A stretch of DNA of 64,000 nt, taken from the NCBI GenBank assembly GCA_003576765.1, contig QEVP01000014.1, positions 1-64,000 on the forward strand. Reading direction: 5' to 3'. This document shows positions 31,616 through 39,277 of this stretch, piece by piece; the first letter of the stretch is position 1; each line of letters opens with the position of its first letter. Position numbers and translations under genes: made by a program. The stretch is from Pseudomonadota bacterium (GTDB lineage: Bacteria; Pseudomonadota; Alphaproteobacteria; Rhizobiales; Xanthobacteraceae). The notes beneath the pieces were generated by a model. The model did not search any database. It was not told the origin of the DNA and saw only the letters and a list, made by a program, of their open reading frames with translations.

Positions 31616-32361
31616 AGCACCCCGGCTTCGTTCTTGAGCTTTTGCACCAGTTCGGCGGCGGAGGCGACCTTGACGCCGGCCTTGCGGCCCGGCGGCTCGC
31701 TGGTCTTGACGATCTCGAGGCGCGGGGTGAGGTCGACGCCGAAGCCGTCGGCGGTCTTGTCGTCGATCGGCTTCTTCTTCGCCTTCATGATGTTGGGCAG
31801 CGAAGCATAGCGCGGTTCGTTGAGGCGCAGGTCGGTGGTGACGATCGCCGGCCCCTTGAGCTTCACCGTCTGCAGGCCGCCATCGACCTCGCGGGTCACC
31901 GTCACCTCGTCGCCGTCCACGGTGAGCTTGGAGGCGAAGGTCGCCTGCGCCCAGCCGAGCAGCGCCGCCAGCATCTGGCCGGTCTGGTTCGAGTCGTCGT
32001 CGATGGCCTGCTTGCCAAGAATGATCAGGCCGGGCTTTTCCTCCTCGGCGACCGCCTTGAGGATTTTTGCCACGGCGAGCGGCTCGACCGTGCCTTCGGC
32101 CTTGACCAGAATGCCGCGGTCGGCGCCCATCGCCAGGCCCGTGCGGATCGTCTCCGAGGCCTGCGCCGGCCCGATCGACACCACCACCACCTCGGTCGCC
32201 TTGCCCGCTTCCTTGAGCCGCAGCGCCTCCTCGACGGCGATCTCGTCGAACGGGTTCATCGACATCTTCACGTTGGCAAGCTCGACGCCCGAGCCGTCGC
32301 TCTTGACGCGGATCTTGACGTTGTAATCAACGACCCGCTTGACCGGCACCAGAACCTTCAT
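31612..32361 (-). CDS. etfB: Electron transfer flavoprotein, beta subunit
   Basis: AMP-binding subunit of ETF. The start [38 protein letters not shown] and the recognition-loop region [22 protein letters not shown] are diagnostic. The length of 249 aa is normal. It is the first gene of the etfBA pair, with a 90-base gap from the cobalamin adenosyltransferase gene. Confidence 0.97.
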   Translation of the reverse strand: MKVLVPVKRVVDYNVKIRVKSDGSGVELANVKMSMNPFDEIAVEEALRLKEAGKATEVVVVSIGPAQASETIRTGLAMGADRGILVKAEGTVEPLAVAKILKAVAEEEKPGLIILGKQAIDDDSNQTGQMLAALLGWAQATFASKLTVDGDEVTVTREVDGGLQTVKLKGPAIVTTDLRLNEPRYASLPNIMKAKKKPIDDKTADGFGVDLTPRLEIVKTSEPPGRKAGVKVASAAELVQKLKNEAGVL

Positions 32362-32451
32362 CGGTTCCCCTTTTCCATGAACAAACGTCTACGGCGGCGG
32401 AACCTAATCGCCCCGTCCGGCGCGGTCAACGTAAGCACGCCGCAGACGGGT

Positions 32452-33024
32452 TCAGCGATTTTGCCCCGGCACCCACAGCACGTCGCCGGCGCCATCGGCA
32501 TTGGCCGAGCGGGCCGCGACGAACAGAAAGTCCGACAGCCGGTTGAGATACCTGATGACGGCCTCGTTGACCTCTTCGGTCGGCTGGGCCGCGAGTTCCA
32601 CGGCGATCCGTTCCGCGCGGCGGCATATCGTGCGCGCGACATGCAGATGGGCGGCGGCCGGACTGCCGCCGGGCAGGATGAATGAGCGCAACTCGCTGAG
32701 CGGCGCGTTCAGCGTGTCGATGTCCTGCTCCAGCCGGTCGACCTGCGCCGCGATCACGCGCAGGCGCTCGGCCTTGCCCTCGCGCCGCGGCACCGCGAGG
32801 TCGGCGCCGAGGTCGAACAGGTCGTTCTGGATGCGGCCGAGCATGGCGTCGAGGTCGGGGCGCGCGGCGAGATGCAGCCGCGCCACGCCGATCGCGGCGT
32901 TGGTCTCGTCGGCGGTGCCGTAGGCGGCGACGCGCAGGTCGTATTTGGGGCGCCGCTCGCCGCTGCCGAGTGCGGTCGAGCCGTCGTCGCCGGTGCGGGT
33001 GTAGATGCGGTTGATCAGCACCAT
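32452..33024 (-). CDS. Cob(I)yrinic acid a,c-diamide adenosyltransferase, PduO type
   Basis: Transfers adenosyl from ATP to cob(I)alamin to make coenzyme B12. The ATP-binding start IYTRTGDDGSTALGSGERRPK, YGTADETNAAIGVARL, and the later RTICRRAERIAVELA and RYLNRLSDFLFVAARSAN motifs define the family. ATG 33024 gives 190 aa; a far upstream open frame is readthrough. It follows a small membrane protein gene by two bases, a pairing I recall as common in relatives. Confidence 0.93.
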   Translation of the reverse strand: MVLINRIYTRTGDDGSTALGSGERRPKYDLRVAAYGTADETNAAIGVARLHLAARPDLDAMLGRIQNDLFDLGADLAVPRREGKAERLRVIAAQVDRLEQDIDTLNAPLSELRSFILPGGSPAAAHLHVARTICRRAERIAVELAAQPTEEVNEAVIRYLNRLSDFLFVAARSANADGAGDVLWVPGQNR

Positions 33025-33026
33025 CG

Positions 33027-33221
33027 TCAGCGTCCCATCAGCCAGATGGCGGCCATCGCGATGATGATCGCCACGAACTGCATCAGGACGCGCAGCCGCA
33101 TCAGGCGCTGCGAGGTGTCCGGCGAGCCGCCGCGCATCATGTTGAAGAGACCGAGCAGCAGGACGAAGGCGACGGCGCCGATGGCGATCGGCAGCACGAC
33201 GAAGCTGAGGGCAGAGGACAT
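33027..33221 (-). CDS. Twin transmembrane small protein (HIG1-like)
   Basis: A 64-aa protein with two membrane helices (FVVLPIAIGAVAFVLLLGL and LMQFVAIIIAMAAIWLM) joined by a basic loop MMRGGSPDTSQRLMRLRV. This matches the small twin-TM/HIG1-like proteins of alphaproteobacteria; in mitochondria HIG1 proteins associate with respiratory complexes, but the bacterial role is uncertain. Translation is probably coupled to the adenosyltransferase gene two bases downstream. Confidence 0.82.
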   Translation of the reverse strand: MSSALSFVVLPIAIGAVAFVLLLGLFNMMRGGSPDTSQRLMRLRVLMQFVAIIIAMAAIWLMGR

Positions 33222-33310
33222 GGGCCGTTCTTAGCACCGCGCGTGACGCTGCGCTATTACCGCTTCCGCCATTTTCGCGCGCCTGTCCCGCTTTCACCGC
33301 GCGGCGGCCG

Positions 33311-34246
33311 ATGGTAAGCGTGACGCGGGCGGGATCGATCGCAAGGATTGCCGTGACGCCACTGCGCGCCGTGTTCCGTGTCGCCCTGGACGCATTCGAG
33401 CGGTTCCTGGCCGATGACGGCTGGGCCATCGCAAGCCACATCGCGCTGTCATCGCTGATGGCGCTGTTCCCGTTCCTGATCGTGCTGACGTCGCTGGCCG
33501 GTTTCGTCGGCTCGAAGGACCTGGCCGATCAGGCCGCCACCCTGATGCTCGAAGTCTGGCCGGTCGAGGTGGCGAGCACGCTGTCCGGCGAAATCCACGA
33601 CGTGCTGACCACGACGCGGGGCGACGCGCTGACCATCGGCGCGGTGCTGGCGGTGTACTTCGCCTCCAACGGCGTCGAGAGCTTTCGCGTCGCGCTTAAC
33701 CGCGCCTACGGCGTCACCGAGCCGCGCGCGTGGTACTGGCTCAGGCTGGAATCGATCGGCTATACGCTGGTCGCCGCCTTCACCGCGCTGGCCATGGCGT
33801 TCCTCATCGTGCTCGGGCCCTTGCTGATCGCCACCGCGCGGCGCTACGTGCCGCTGGTGATCGAATCGAGCGAGGGGCTGCTCAACGTCGCGCGCTACGG
33901 GGTGGCCACCGCCGCGCTGATCGCGGCGCTGTTCATCCTGCACGCCTTCCTGCCGGCCGGGCGGCGGTCATTCCGGCAGATCCTGCCCGGCATCGTGTTC
34001 ACCTTCGTCGCCTCGCTGGTGTCCGGCATCGGCTTCGGCATGTATCTGGCGCGCTTCGCCGGCAACTACGTGTCGATGTATGCGGGGCTCGCCTCGGTAA
34101 TCATCGCGCTGGTGTTTCTCTATTTCATCGCCGCGATCTTCGTCGCCGGCGGCGAACTCAACGCCGCCATCATCAAGGCGCGGCTGCCGCGCGGCGTGTC
34201 GCTTGCGCAAGCGCAGACGCAAGAGCGCGCGGAGACACCGGCTTGA
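33311..34246 (+). CDS. YihY/BrkB family inner-membrane protein
   Basis: A 311-aa polytopic membrane protein with about six helices. Typical segments are DDGWAIASHIALSSLMALFPFLIV, YFASNGVESFRVALNRAYGV, and YAGLASVIIALVFLYFIAAIFVAGGELNAAI. The family was once named ribonuclease BN in error; its actual function is unclear. The last 74 bases overlap the end of the convergent kinase gene. Confidence 0.9.
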   Translation: MVSVTRAGSIARIAVTPLRAVFRVALDAFERFLADDGWAIASHIALSSLMALFPFLIVLTSLAGFVGSKDLADQAATLMLEVWPVEVASTLSGEIHDVLTTTRGDALTIGAVLAVYFASNGVESFRVALNRAYGVTEPRAWYWLRLESIGYTLVAAFTALAMAFLIVLGPLLIATARRYVPLVIESSEGLLNVARYGVATAALIAALFILHAFLPAGRRSFRQILPGIVFTFVASLVSGIGFGMYLARFAGNYVSMYAGLASVIIALVFLYFIAAIFVAGGELNAAIIKARLPRGVSLAQAQTQERAETPA

Positions 34247-35423
34247 CGAGGAAGGCGTCGGCGCCGGCGGTGCGCGCCTTGCGCTCATCACCGCCGCGCC
34301 CGGAGACGCCGATGATCGGCACCCGGCCCTGCGGCGGCGGCAATGCGCGGATGGCGCCGATCGCCTCGATGCCGCTGGTGCCGGGCAGCACCAGGTCCAT
34401 CAGCACGGCGTCGAAACCGCCGCCGGCGGCGCGGGCGATCGCTTCGTCGCCGCGGCCGACGAACTCGATGGCGTGACCCAACTCGGTGAGGATGGCGCTC
34501 AGCACCACGCGCCCGAACGGGTTGTCCTCGACCCCGAGCAGCCGCAGCGGTCGCGCCGGTGCCGCCGCCCCTGAGGCGAGCGGTGCGCCGGCGGCGGGAA
34601 GGGGCGCGGGGGCGAGCAGTACCGTCATGGTGAAGGTGGTGCCGCCCGGCCGCCGCGTCGCGACGACGTCGCCGCCCATCGCGCGCGCCAGCCGCCGGAC
34701 CGACGACAGCCCGAGCCCGGCGCCGCCGAACCGCGCGGCAATGGCGGCGCTGGCCTGCGTGAACGGGCGGAACAGCCGTCTCACCTCCGCCTCGGTGAGG
34801 CCGATGCCGCTGTCGGAGACGGCGAAGGCGACCCTGACCTTGCCCTTGACGGCGCGGCCGGCCGACACCTTGAGACTGACGCGGCCGGTTTCGGTGAACT
34901 TCACCGCGTTGTCGATCAGGTTTTCCAGCGCCGCGCGCAGGCGCACGGGGTCGCCGACCACGAAGGCGGGCAGCTTCCCCGCCGTGGCGATGCCGGCCTT
35001 GAGGCCCTTGGCGGCGGCGCGGCCGGCCAGCGAGTCGCCGGCGTGGCGCACCAGTGCGGTCAGGTCGAAGAAGTCGGCGCGGGTGGCGGCGCCGCGGTCG
35101 CGCAGCCGTGCCGCATCGACGAACAGCGTGGCGAGCCCGGCCAGATGCTCGGCGCTGGCCTTGATGGTCTCGGCCCAGCGCCGCTCCCGCTCGGGCAGGT
35201 TCGAGGTGACGAGCAGATCGCTGATGGCGAGGATGCCGGTGAGCGGCGTGCGGACCTCGTGGGCGAACGCGGCCAGCGCCGTTTCGACGTCGCTTGCGGC
35301 CTTGCCGGCGCGAGCCTCGCGCGGGCTGGCCGTGGTCTTGCCCGTGGTCTTGCCGGCGCGCGGCGCGCCGGCCCGTGATGCAGGCGCAATGGCCTTGCGC
35401 GGAGCGCGCGGTTTGGATGCCAT
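34173..35423 (-). CDS. Soluble hybrid histidine kinase with C-terminal receiver
   Basis: A cytosolic hybrid signalling protein of 416 aa without a membrane segment or recognisable sensor domain. A basic Ala/Thr/Lys N terminus precedes the H-box FAHEVRTPLTGI, N-box LIDNAVKF, G1 DSGIGL and the GGAGLGLSSVRRLARAMGG lid region. The C-terminal receiver has VEDNPFGRVVLSAILTELG, the phosphoacceptor Asp in VLMDLVLPGTSG and the Lys in FLVKPVS. No cognate regulator is adjacent. Start 35423 is chosen from alternatives at 35456 and 35444. The 3' end overlaps the convergent brkB-like gene. Confidence 0.9.
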   Translation of the reverse strand: MASKPRAPRKAIAPASRAGAPRAGKTTGKTTASPREARAGKAASDVETALAAFAHEVRTPLTGILAISDLLVTSNLPERERRWAETIKASAEHLAGLATLFVDAARLRDRGAATRADFFDLTALVRHAGDSLAGRAAAKGLKAGIATAGKLPAFVVGDPVRLRAALENLIDNAVKFTETGRVSLKVSAGRAVKGKVRVAFAVSDSGIGLTEAEVRRLFRPFTQASAAIAARFGGAGLGLSSVRRLARAMGGDVVATRRPGGTTFTMTVLLAPAPLPAAGAPLASGAAAPARPLRLLGVEDNPFGRVVLSAILTELGHAIEFVGRGDEAIARAAGGGFDAVLMDLVLPGTSGIEAIGAIRALPPPQGRVPIIGVSGRGGDERKARTAGADAFLVKPVSPRALASALAQATRRAAAAP

Positions 35424-35471
35424 GAATGTCCCCGTCCCGGCCATGGAGTGTCGCATGGCCGGGGAAGGGAG

Positions 35472-36280
35472 TCACGCGTCGGGCGTAGGCGGCAGGCCGG
35501 CCATTCGGCGGATATCCGCAGGCGTAAGGCCGCGGGCGCGCAAGCTGCGCAGGCTGACGGCGTGCGTCGATTTCGACAGTTTTGCCCCGGCCTCGTCGAC
35601 GATCAGGGCGTGGTGCCGGTAGAGCGGCGCGGGCAGTGCGAGCAGGCTTTGCAGCAGGCGGTGGAGGGCGGTGGCGTAAAACAGGTCCTGCCCGCGCACG
35701 ACGTGGCTGACGCCCTGTTCGGCGTCGTCGATCACGACCGAGAGGTGGTAGCTGGTCGGCGTGTCCTTGCGTGCCAGCACCACGTCGCCCCAGTCCTGCG
35801 GCCGCGCGGCGACGGGGCCGGTCTCCCCGCCGGGTCCTGTGCCCTGTTCGGTCCAGGTCAGCGCCCCGGTCGCGGCCAGCGCCGCCGCCAGTGCCGCCGC
35901 CATGTCGAGCCGCAGCACATGCGGTGCGCCGGCCGCCGCCCGCCGGCGTTCGCAACGCGGGCGATCTCGGCGCGGGTCTCGAACGCCGGATAGATCAGGC
36001 CGTCGCGGGCAAGCCGCTCCAGCGCCGCGCGGTAGAGCCGAAAATGCTCCGACTGGCGCCGCACCGGCTCCTCCCAGACGAGGCCGAGCCAGGCGAGGTC
36101 CTGGTAGATCGCCTCCTCAAAGTCGGGCCGGCAGCGCGCGGTGTCGATATCCTCGATGCGCAAGAGGAAGCGCCCGCCGCTTTGCCGGGCGAGGTCGAAG
36201 TTGATGAGCGCCGAAGCGGCATGGCCGAGGTGCAGAAAGCCGTTCGGGCTCGGCGCGAATCGGAAAACGGGTGGCGGCAT
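35472..36280 (-). pseudogene. gluQ: Glutamyl-Q tRNA(Asp) synthetase, disrupted (GluQRS)
   Basis: GluQRS attaches glutamate to queuosine of tRNA-Asp. The N-terminal piece (FRFAPSPNGFLHLGHA with the HIGH-type motif, to YPAFETRAEIARV) is open from 36280, but that frame runs into an unrelated end at 35858. The rest (LRLDMAAALAAALAATGAL to the KLSKS motif and LTPADIRRMAGL) lies in another frame, shifted by one base. The switch occurs near 35920-35945, where the internal segment seen in relatives (PWPRDPDGAP-like) is also missing. This looks like a deletion plus frameshift; an assembly error is possible. Confidence 0.82.
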
Positions 36281-36295
36281 GGGAAAGTTCTGTCT

Positions 36296-36480
36296 ACCGT
36301 CATGCCTGTGCTTGTCACGGGCATCCACGTCTTAACAGCCCCCTCTCTTTATCCCTTCCCCGCTTGCGGAGGGAGGGAAGGGTGGGGGTGGATGGGCCGG
36401 GCAAAACAGCGTTACGCCCGTCTTCGACGGGCCAACAGGGCGTTACGCCCGTCTTCGACGGGCTATGCCCGGCAATGACG
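36296..36480. repeat. Composite repeat with a tandem duplicated unit
   Basis: A family A half (GTCACGGGCATCCACGTCTT) and a family B unit (TTATCCCTTCCCCGCTTGCG, then GGTGGGGGTGGATGG) are followed by two tandem copies of a unit GTTACGCCCGTCTTCGACGG (starting near 36411 and 36441) and a closing GGGCTATGCCCGGCAATGAC. The last parts match the gap before ligA. Confidence 0.8.
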
Positions 36481-36559
36481 CTGGACTTGAGGTTGGTCAC
36501 TTGCAGACCATCCGGACTGATTTGCGCGGCCGCGAAAATCCCGCCATGCTTGGCTGCCG

Positions 36560-37303
36560 ATGACCGCGTTCCTCCACACCCAGGCCGATCTCGACGCCGC
36601 CATCGCGGCGTTGGTGGCGCAGGACCCGCGCCTTGCGCCGGTGGTGGCGCTGGCCGGGCCGCCGACCTTACGCCGCCGCGAGCCGGGTTTCGCCGGGCTG
36701 GCTTCGACGATCTGCGGCCAGCAATTGTCGATCAAGGCCGCCGCTGCCATCTGGGGCCGGCTGACGGCCGCCTACGATCCGCTGCACCCTGATCACATCC
36801 GCCGGGCGCGCGCCGACCGGCTCGGCCGCCTCGGGCTGTCGGCGGCCAAGATCAGGACCTTGAAAGCGATCGCCGGCGAGATCGCCAAGGGCCGGCTCGA
36901 CCTCGCGGCGATGGCCGATTGGCCCGCCGACGAGGCCCATGCCGCACTGACCGCGCTGCACGGCGTCGGGCCGTGGACCGCCGACATCTATCTTCTGTTC
37001 TGTCTCGGCCACGGCGATGCCTGGCCGACCGGCGACCTTGCCGTGCAGGAGGCGATCCGCATCGCGCTCGAACTTCAAACGCGCCCGACGGCGAAGGACA
37101 CGGCCACGCTCGGCGAGGCCTGGCGGCCGTGGCGCGGCGCCGCCGCGCACCTGTTCTGGGCCTATTACAAGGTGGTCAAGTCGCCCGGTTTCGAGGCGGT
37201 GGTGCCGGGCGAGACGAAGGCCGCCCAGCCGCCGGCGCGGCGCCTCGCCGCAGCCAAACCCGTGGCGCGAGGGCGCGCCAATGGCCGCGGCCGCACGGCC
37301 TGA
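36560..37303 (+). CDS. alkA: DNA-3-methyladenine glycosylase II-like (AlkA/HhH-GPD)
   Basis: Base excision repair glycosylase that removes alkylated purines. The HhH-GPD fold is shown by LASTICGQQLSIKAAAAIWGRL, the hairpin ALTALHGVGPWTADIYLLFCLG and the catalytic Asp in WPTGDLAVQEAIRI; WRPWRGAAAHLFWAYY follows. The length is 247 aa with a basic Arg/Ala/Gly tail. It lacks the N-terminal domain of Escherichia coli AlkA, as in many alphaproteobacterial forms. Confidence 0.9.
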   Translation: MTAFLHTQADLDAAIAALVAQDPRLAPVVALAGPPTLRRREPGFAGLASTICGQQLSIKAAAAIWGRLTAAYDPLHPDHIRRARADRLGRLGLSAAKIRTLKAIAGEIAKGRLDLAAMADWPADEAHAALTALHGVGPWTADIYLLFCLGHGDAWPTGDLAVQEAIRIALELQTRPTAKDTATLGEAWRPWRGAAAHLFWAYYKVVKSPGFEAVVPGETKAAQPPARRLAAAKPVARGRANGRGRTA

Positions 37304-37308
37304 GCCAA

Positions 37309-37405
37309 GCGTGTTTTCAAGCGAAGTGGAAACCGGTCGCGTGAAGAAAACGCGTCAGAACAATAAATTAGAGATCCGCTTCTGATTCCATCAGATGCGG
37401 AAAAG
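37309..37405. repeat. Family C intergenic repeat
   Basis: The copy has GTGTTTTCAAGCGAAGTGG, ACCGGTCGCGTGAAGAAAAC, GCGTCAGAACAATAAATTAG and a terminal hairpin CCGCTTCTGATTCCATCAGA / TGCGGAAAAGCT. It follows the AlkA-like gene at once. Confidence 0.8.
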
Positions 37406-37497
37406 CTGTTAGAATTCGCGCCCTTCACAAGGCCGTCACGGTGCCTGTAGTATTGCGAGGTCGGCCGCACGCGGCCGAGTCGGGCCAGGAGCGTTGC

Positions 37498-38067
37498 TTG
37501 AACGCGCATGTCTCACAACATGTCTCCCTTGGAGGCTGGCCGGTATTGGTGCTGAATGCCGATTTCCGGCCGTTAAGCTACTATCCGTTATCGCTGTGGT
37601 CGTGGCAGGACGCGATCAAGGCGGTGTTCCTCGACCGTGTCAACATCGTCGAGTGTTACGACCACGCGGTGCACAGTCCCTCCTTCGAGATGCAACTGCC
37701 GAGCGTCGTCTCACTCAAATCCTTCGTCAAGCCGACCACGCATCCTGCCTTCACCCGCTTCAACGTCTTCCTCCGCGACAGGTTCACCTGCCAGTATTGC
37801 GGCGCCAAGGAGGACCTCACTTTCGACCACATCGTGCCGCGCTCGCGCGGCGGGCAGACGACATGGGAGAACGTGGTCGCGGCCTGCTCGCCGTGTAACT
37901 TGCGCAAGGCCAACCTGACGATGGCGCAGGCGCACATGTATCCGCGCCAGCAGCCGTTCGCGCCGAGCGTGCATCAGCTTCACCGCAACGGCCGTCTGTT
38001 TCCGCCGAACCATCTCCACGAAAGCTGGCTCGATTATCTCTACTGGGACACAGAACTCGATCCGTAG
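37498..38067 (+). CDS. HNH endonuclease domain protein
   Basis: A 189-aa protein with a zinc-type HNH nuclease core: CQYCGAKEDLTFDHIVPRSRGGQTTWENVVAACSPCN contains both CxxC pairs and the DH/N/H catalytic residues. The N-terminal VLVLNADFRPLSYYPLSLWSWQDAIKA and C-terminal ESWLDYLYWDTELDP are strongly conserved in alphaproteobacteria. I assign the start to TTG 37498, six bases after AGGAG, giving LNAHVSQHVSLGG; a GTG at 37441 extends into less plausible sequence. Cellular role is unknown; it is not part of a restriction system here. Confidence 0.85.
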   Translation: MNAHVSQHVSLGGWPVLVLNADFRPLSYYPLSLWSWQDAIKAVFLDRVNIVECYDHAVHSPSFEMQLPSVVSLKSFVKPTTHPAFTRFNVFLRDRFTCQYCGAKEDLTFDHIVPRSRGGQTTWENVVAACSPCNLRKANLTMAQAHMYPRQQPFAPSVHQLHRNGRLFPPNHLHESWLDYLYWDTELDP

Positions 38068-38079
38068 CGCGGCCTGCGT

Positions 38080-38225
38080 CCTCGTCGAGGCCTCGCTCGC
38101 GTCCCGGATGCGATGCGGCACGGCGTGCCGCTTCGCTGATCCGGGATCGTGCCGGCCGCAGCGCGCGCAACGGTCCCGGCTCTGCGGCGCACCGCTGCCG
38201 CGCTGCGCCGCGTCCGGGACACGAG
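38080..38225. repeat. Family D intergenic repeat
   Basis: The order is CGTCCCGGATGCGATGCGGC, a stem GCACGGCGTGCCGC, TGATCCGGGATCG, a variable part, CGGTCCCGGCTCTGCGGCGC, another stem and CGCGTCCGGGACACGAGATC. A second copy with the same order lies near 62660-62802. The complementary ends make a large fold-back. Confidence 0.78.
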
Positions 38226-38255
38226 ATCATCGGTCCTCCACTGTCTTGTTCGGCA

Positions 38256-39218
38256 TCACGCCCGCGGGTGGGCGCTGTCGTAGACCGACAACAGCCGCTC
38301 GGCATCGATGCCGGTATAGACCTGCGTGGTCGAGAGCGAGGCGTGGCCGAGCAGTTCCTGGATGGCGCGCAGGTCGCCGCCGCGGCTCAACAGATGCGTG
38401 GCGAACGAATGGCGCAGCGCGTGCGGCGTGGCGCTGTCGGGCAGCCCGAGCGCGCCGCGCAGCCGCTCCATCGTCAACTGGATGATGCGCGGGCTTAGAG
38501 GTCCGCCGCGTGCGCCGACGAACAATGGCCCGTCCGGCGGCAGCATATGCGGGCATTGCGCGACGTAGTCGGCGATCAGGGCCAGCACGTTGCGCAGCAC
38601 CGGCACCATGCGGGTCTTGTTGCCCTTGCCGGTGACGACGATGACGTCGCCTTCGCCGGGCGCCGGCACGTCGTGGCGCCGCAATCCGAGCGCTTCGGAG
38701 ATGCGCAGGCCCGAACCGTACAGCAGCGCCATCACCGCCGCGTCGCGCGTCCAGATCCACGGGTCGCGATCCTCGCCGGCGCGAAGCTCAGGCGCGGTGA
38801 GTTGTTTCGCCGGTGCCGGCGCGATCGGTTTCGGCAGGCTTTTGCGGATTTTTGGCGCGCGCACTGCGGCAAGCGCGCCGAGCTTGCCCTTGCCTTCGCG
38901 CTCCAGAAAGCGGCCGAACGAGCGAAGCCCCGCCAGCGCCCGCATCAGCGAGCGACCCTCGACGCCGGCCGCGCGGCGCGCCGCCATGAAGGCGCGCACG
39001 TCGGCGATCTCGAGCGCGGCGAATCGCTTCAGCGACGGCGGCGCGCCGTGATGGGCGGTGAGGAAGGCGAGGAACTGGCGCAGGTCGCGGCCGTAGGCGT
39101 CCTGCGTCTTGGGCGACAGCCGCCGCTCGCTGGCAAGATGCCGGAGCCAGCGCACCGTCTCGGCGGCGAGATCGTCGGCGCAATGCGCGGCGTGCGGCTG
39201 CTCGGCGGACTGGCTCAT
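38256..39218 (-). CDS. xerC: Tyrosine recombinase XerC
   Basis: Site-specific recombinase that with XerD resolves chromosome dimers at dif. The N-terminal SAM-like domain includes RLSPKTQDAYGRDLRQFLAFL. The catalytic residues lie in the first Arg of SGLRISEALGLRRHDV, the Lys of VTGKGNKTRMVP, HALRHSFATHLLSRGGDL, LGHASLSTTQVY (His and Tyr). ATG 39218 gives 320 aa. It is divergent from priA with a 59-base gap, a usual arrangement in relatives. Confidence 0.94.
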   Translation of the reverse strand: MSQSAEQPHAAHCADDLAAETVRWLRHLASERRLSPKTQDAYGRDLRQFLAFLTAHHGAPPSLKRFAALEIADVRAFMAARRAAGVEGRSLMRALAGLRSFGRFLEREGKGKLGALAAVRAPKIRKSLPKPIAPAPAKQLTAPELRAGEDRDPWIWTRDAAVMALLYGSGLRISEALGLRRHDVPAPGEGDVIVVTGKGNKTRMVPVLRNVLALIADYVAQCPHMLPPDGPLFVGARGGPLSPRIIQLTMERLRGALGLPDSATPHALRHSFATHLLSRGGDLRAIQELLGHASLSTTQVYTGIDAERLLSVYDSAHPRA

Positions 39219-39277
39219 CGCGGCCCCATGCTTGACAGACGAAGCGTTATCGCACCCTGTCCGTTGCCCCTGTGTTA

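Noticed and set aside
32452..33441. Riboswitch (cobalamin type) near the adenosyltransferase gene
   Set aside because: The upstream gap is two bases and the gene before it is a small membrane protein; no B12-box-like sequence was seen.
36400..36480. CRISPR-like array
   Set aside because: Only two tandem units with nearly no spacer and no cas genes; it is a short tandem duplication in an intergenic repeat.
37498..38067. HNH protein as part of a restriction or homing system
   Set aside because: No methyltransferase, intron or self-splicing element adjoins it, and its full-length conservation points to a core gene of unknown role.
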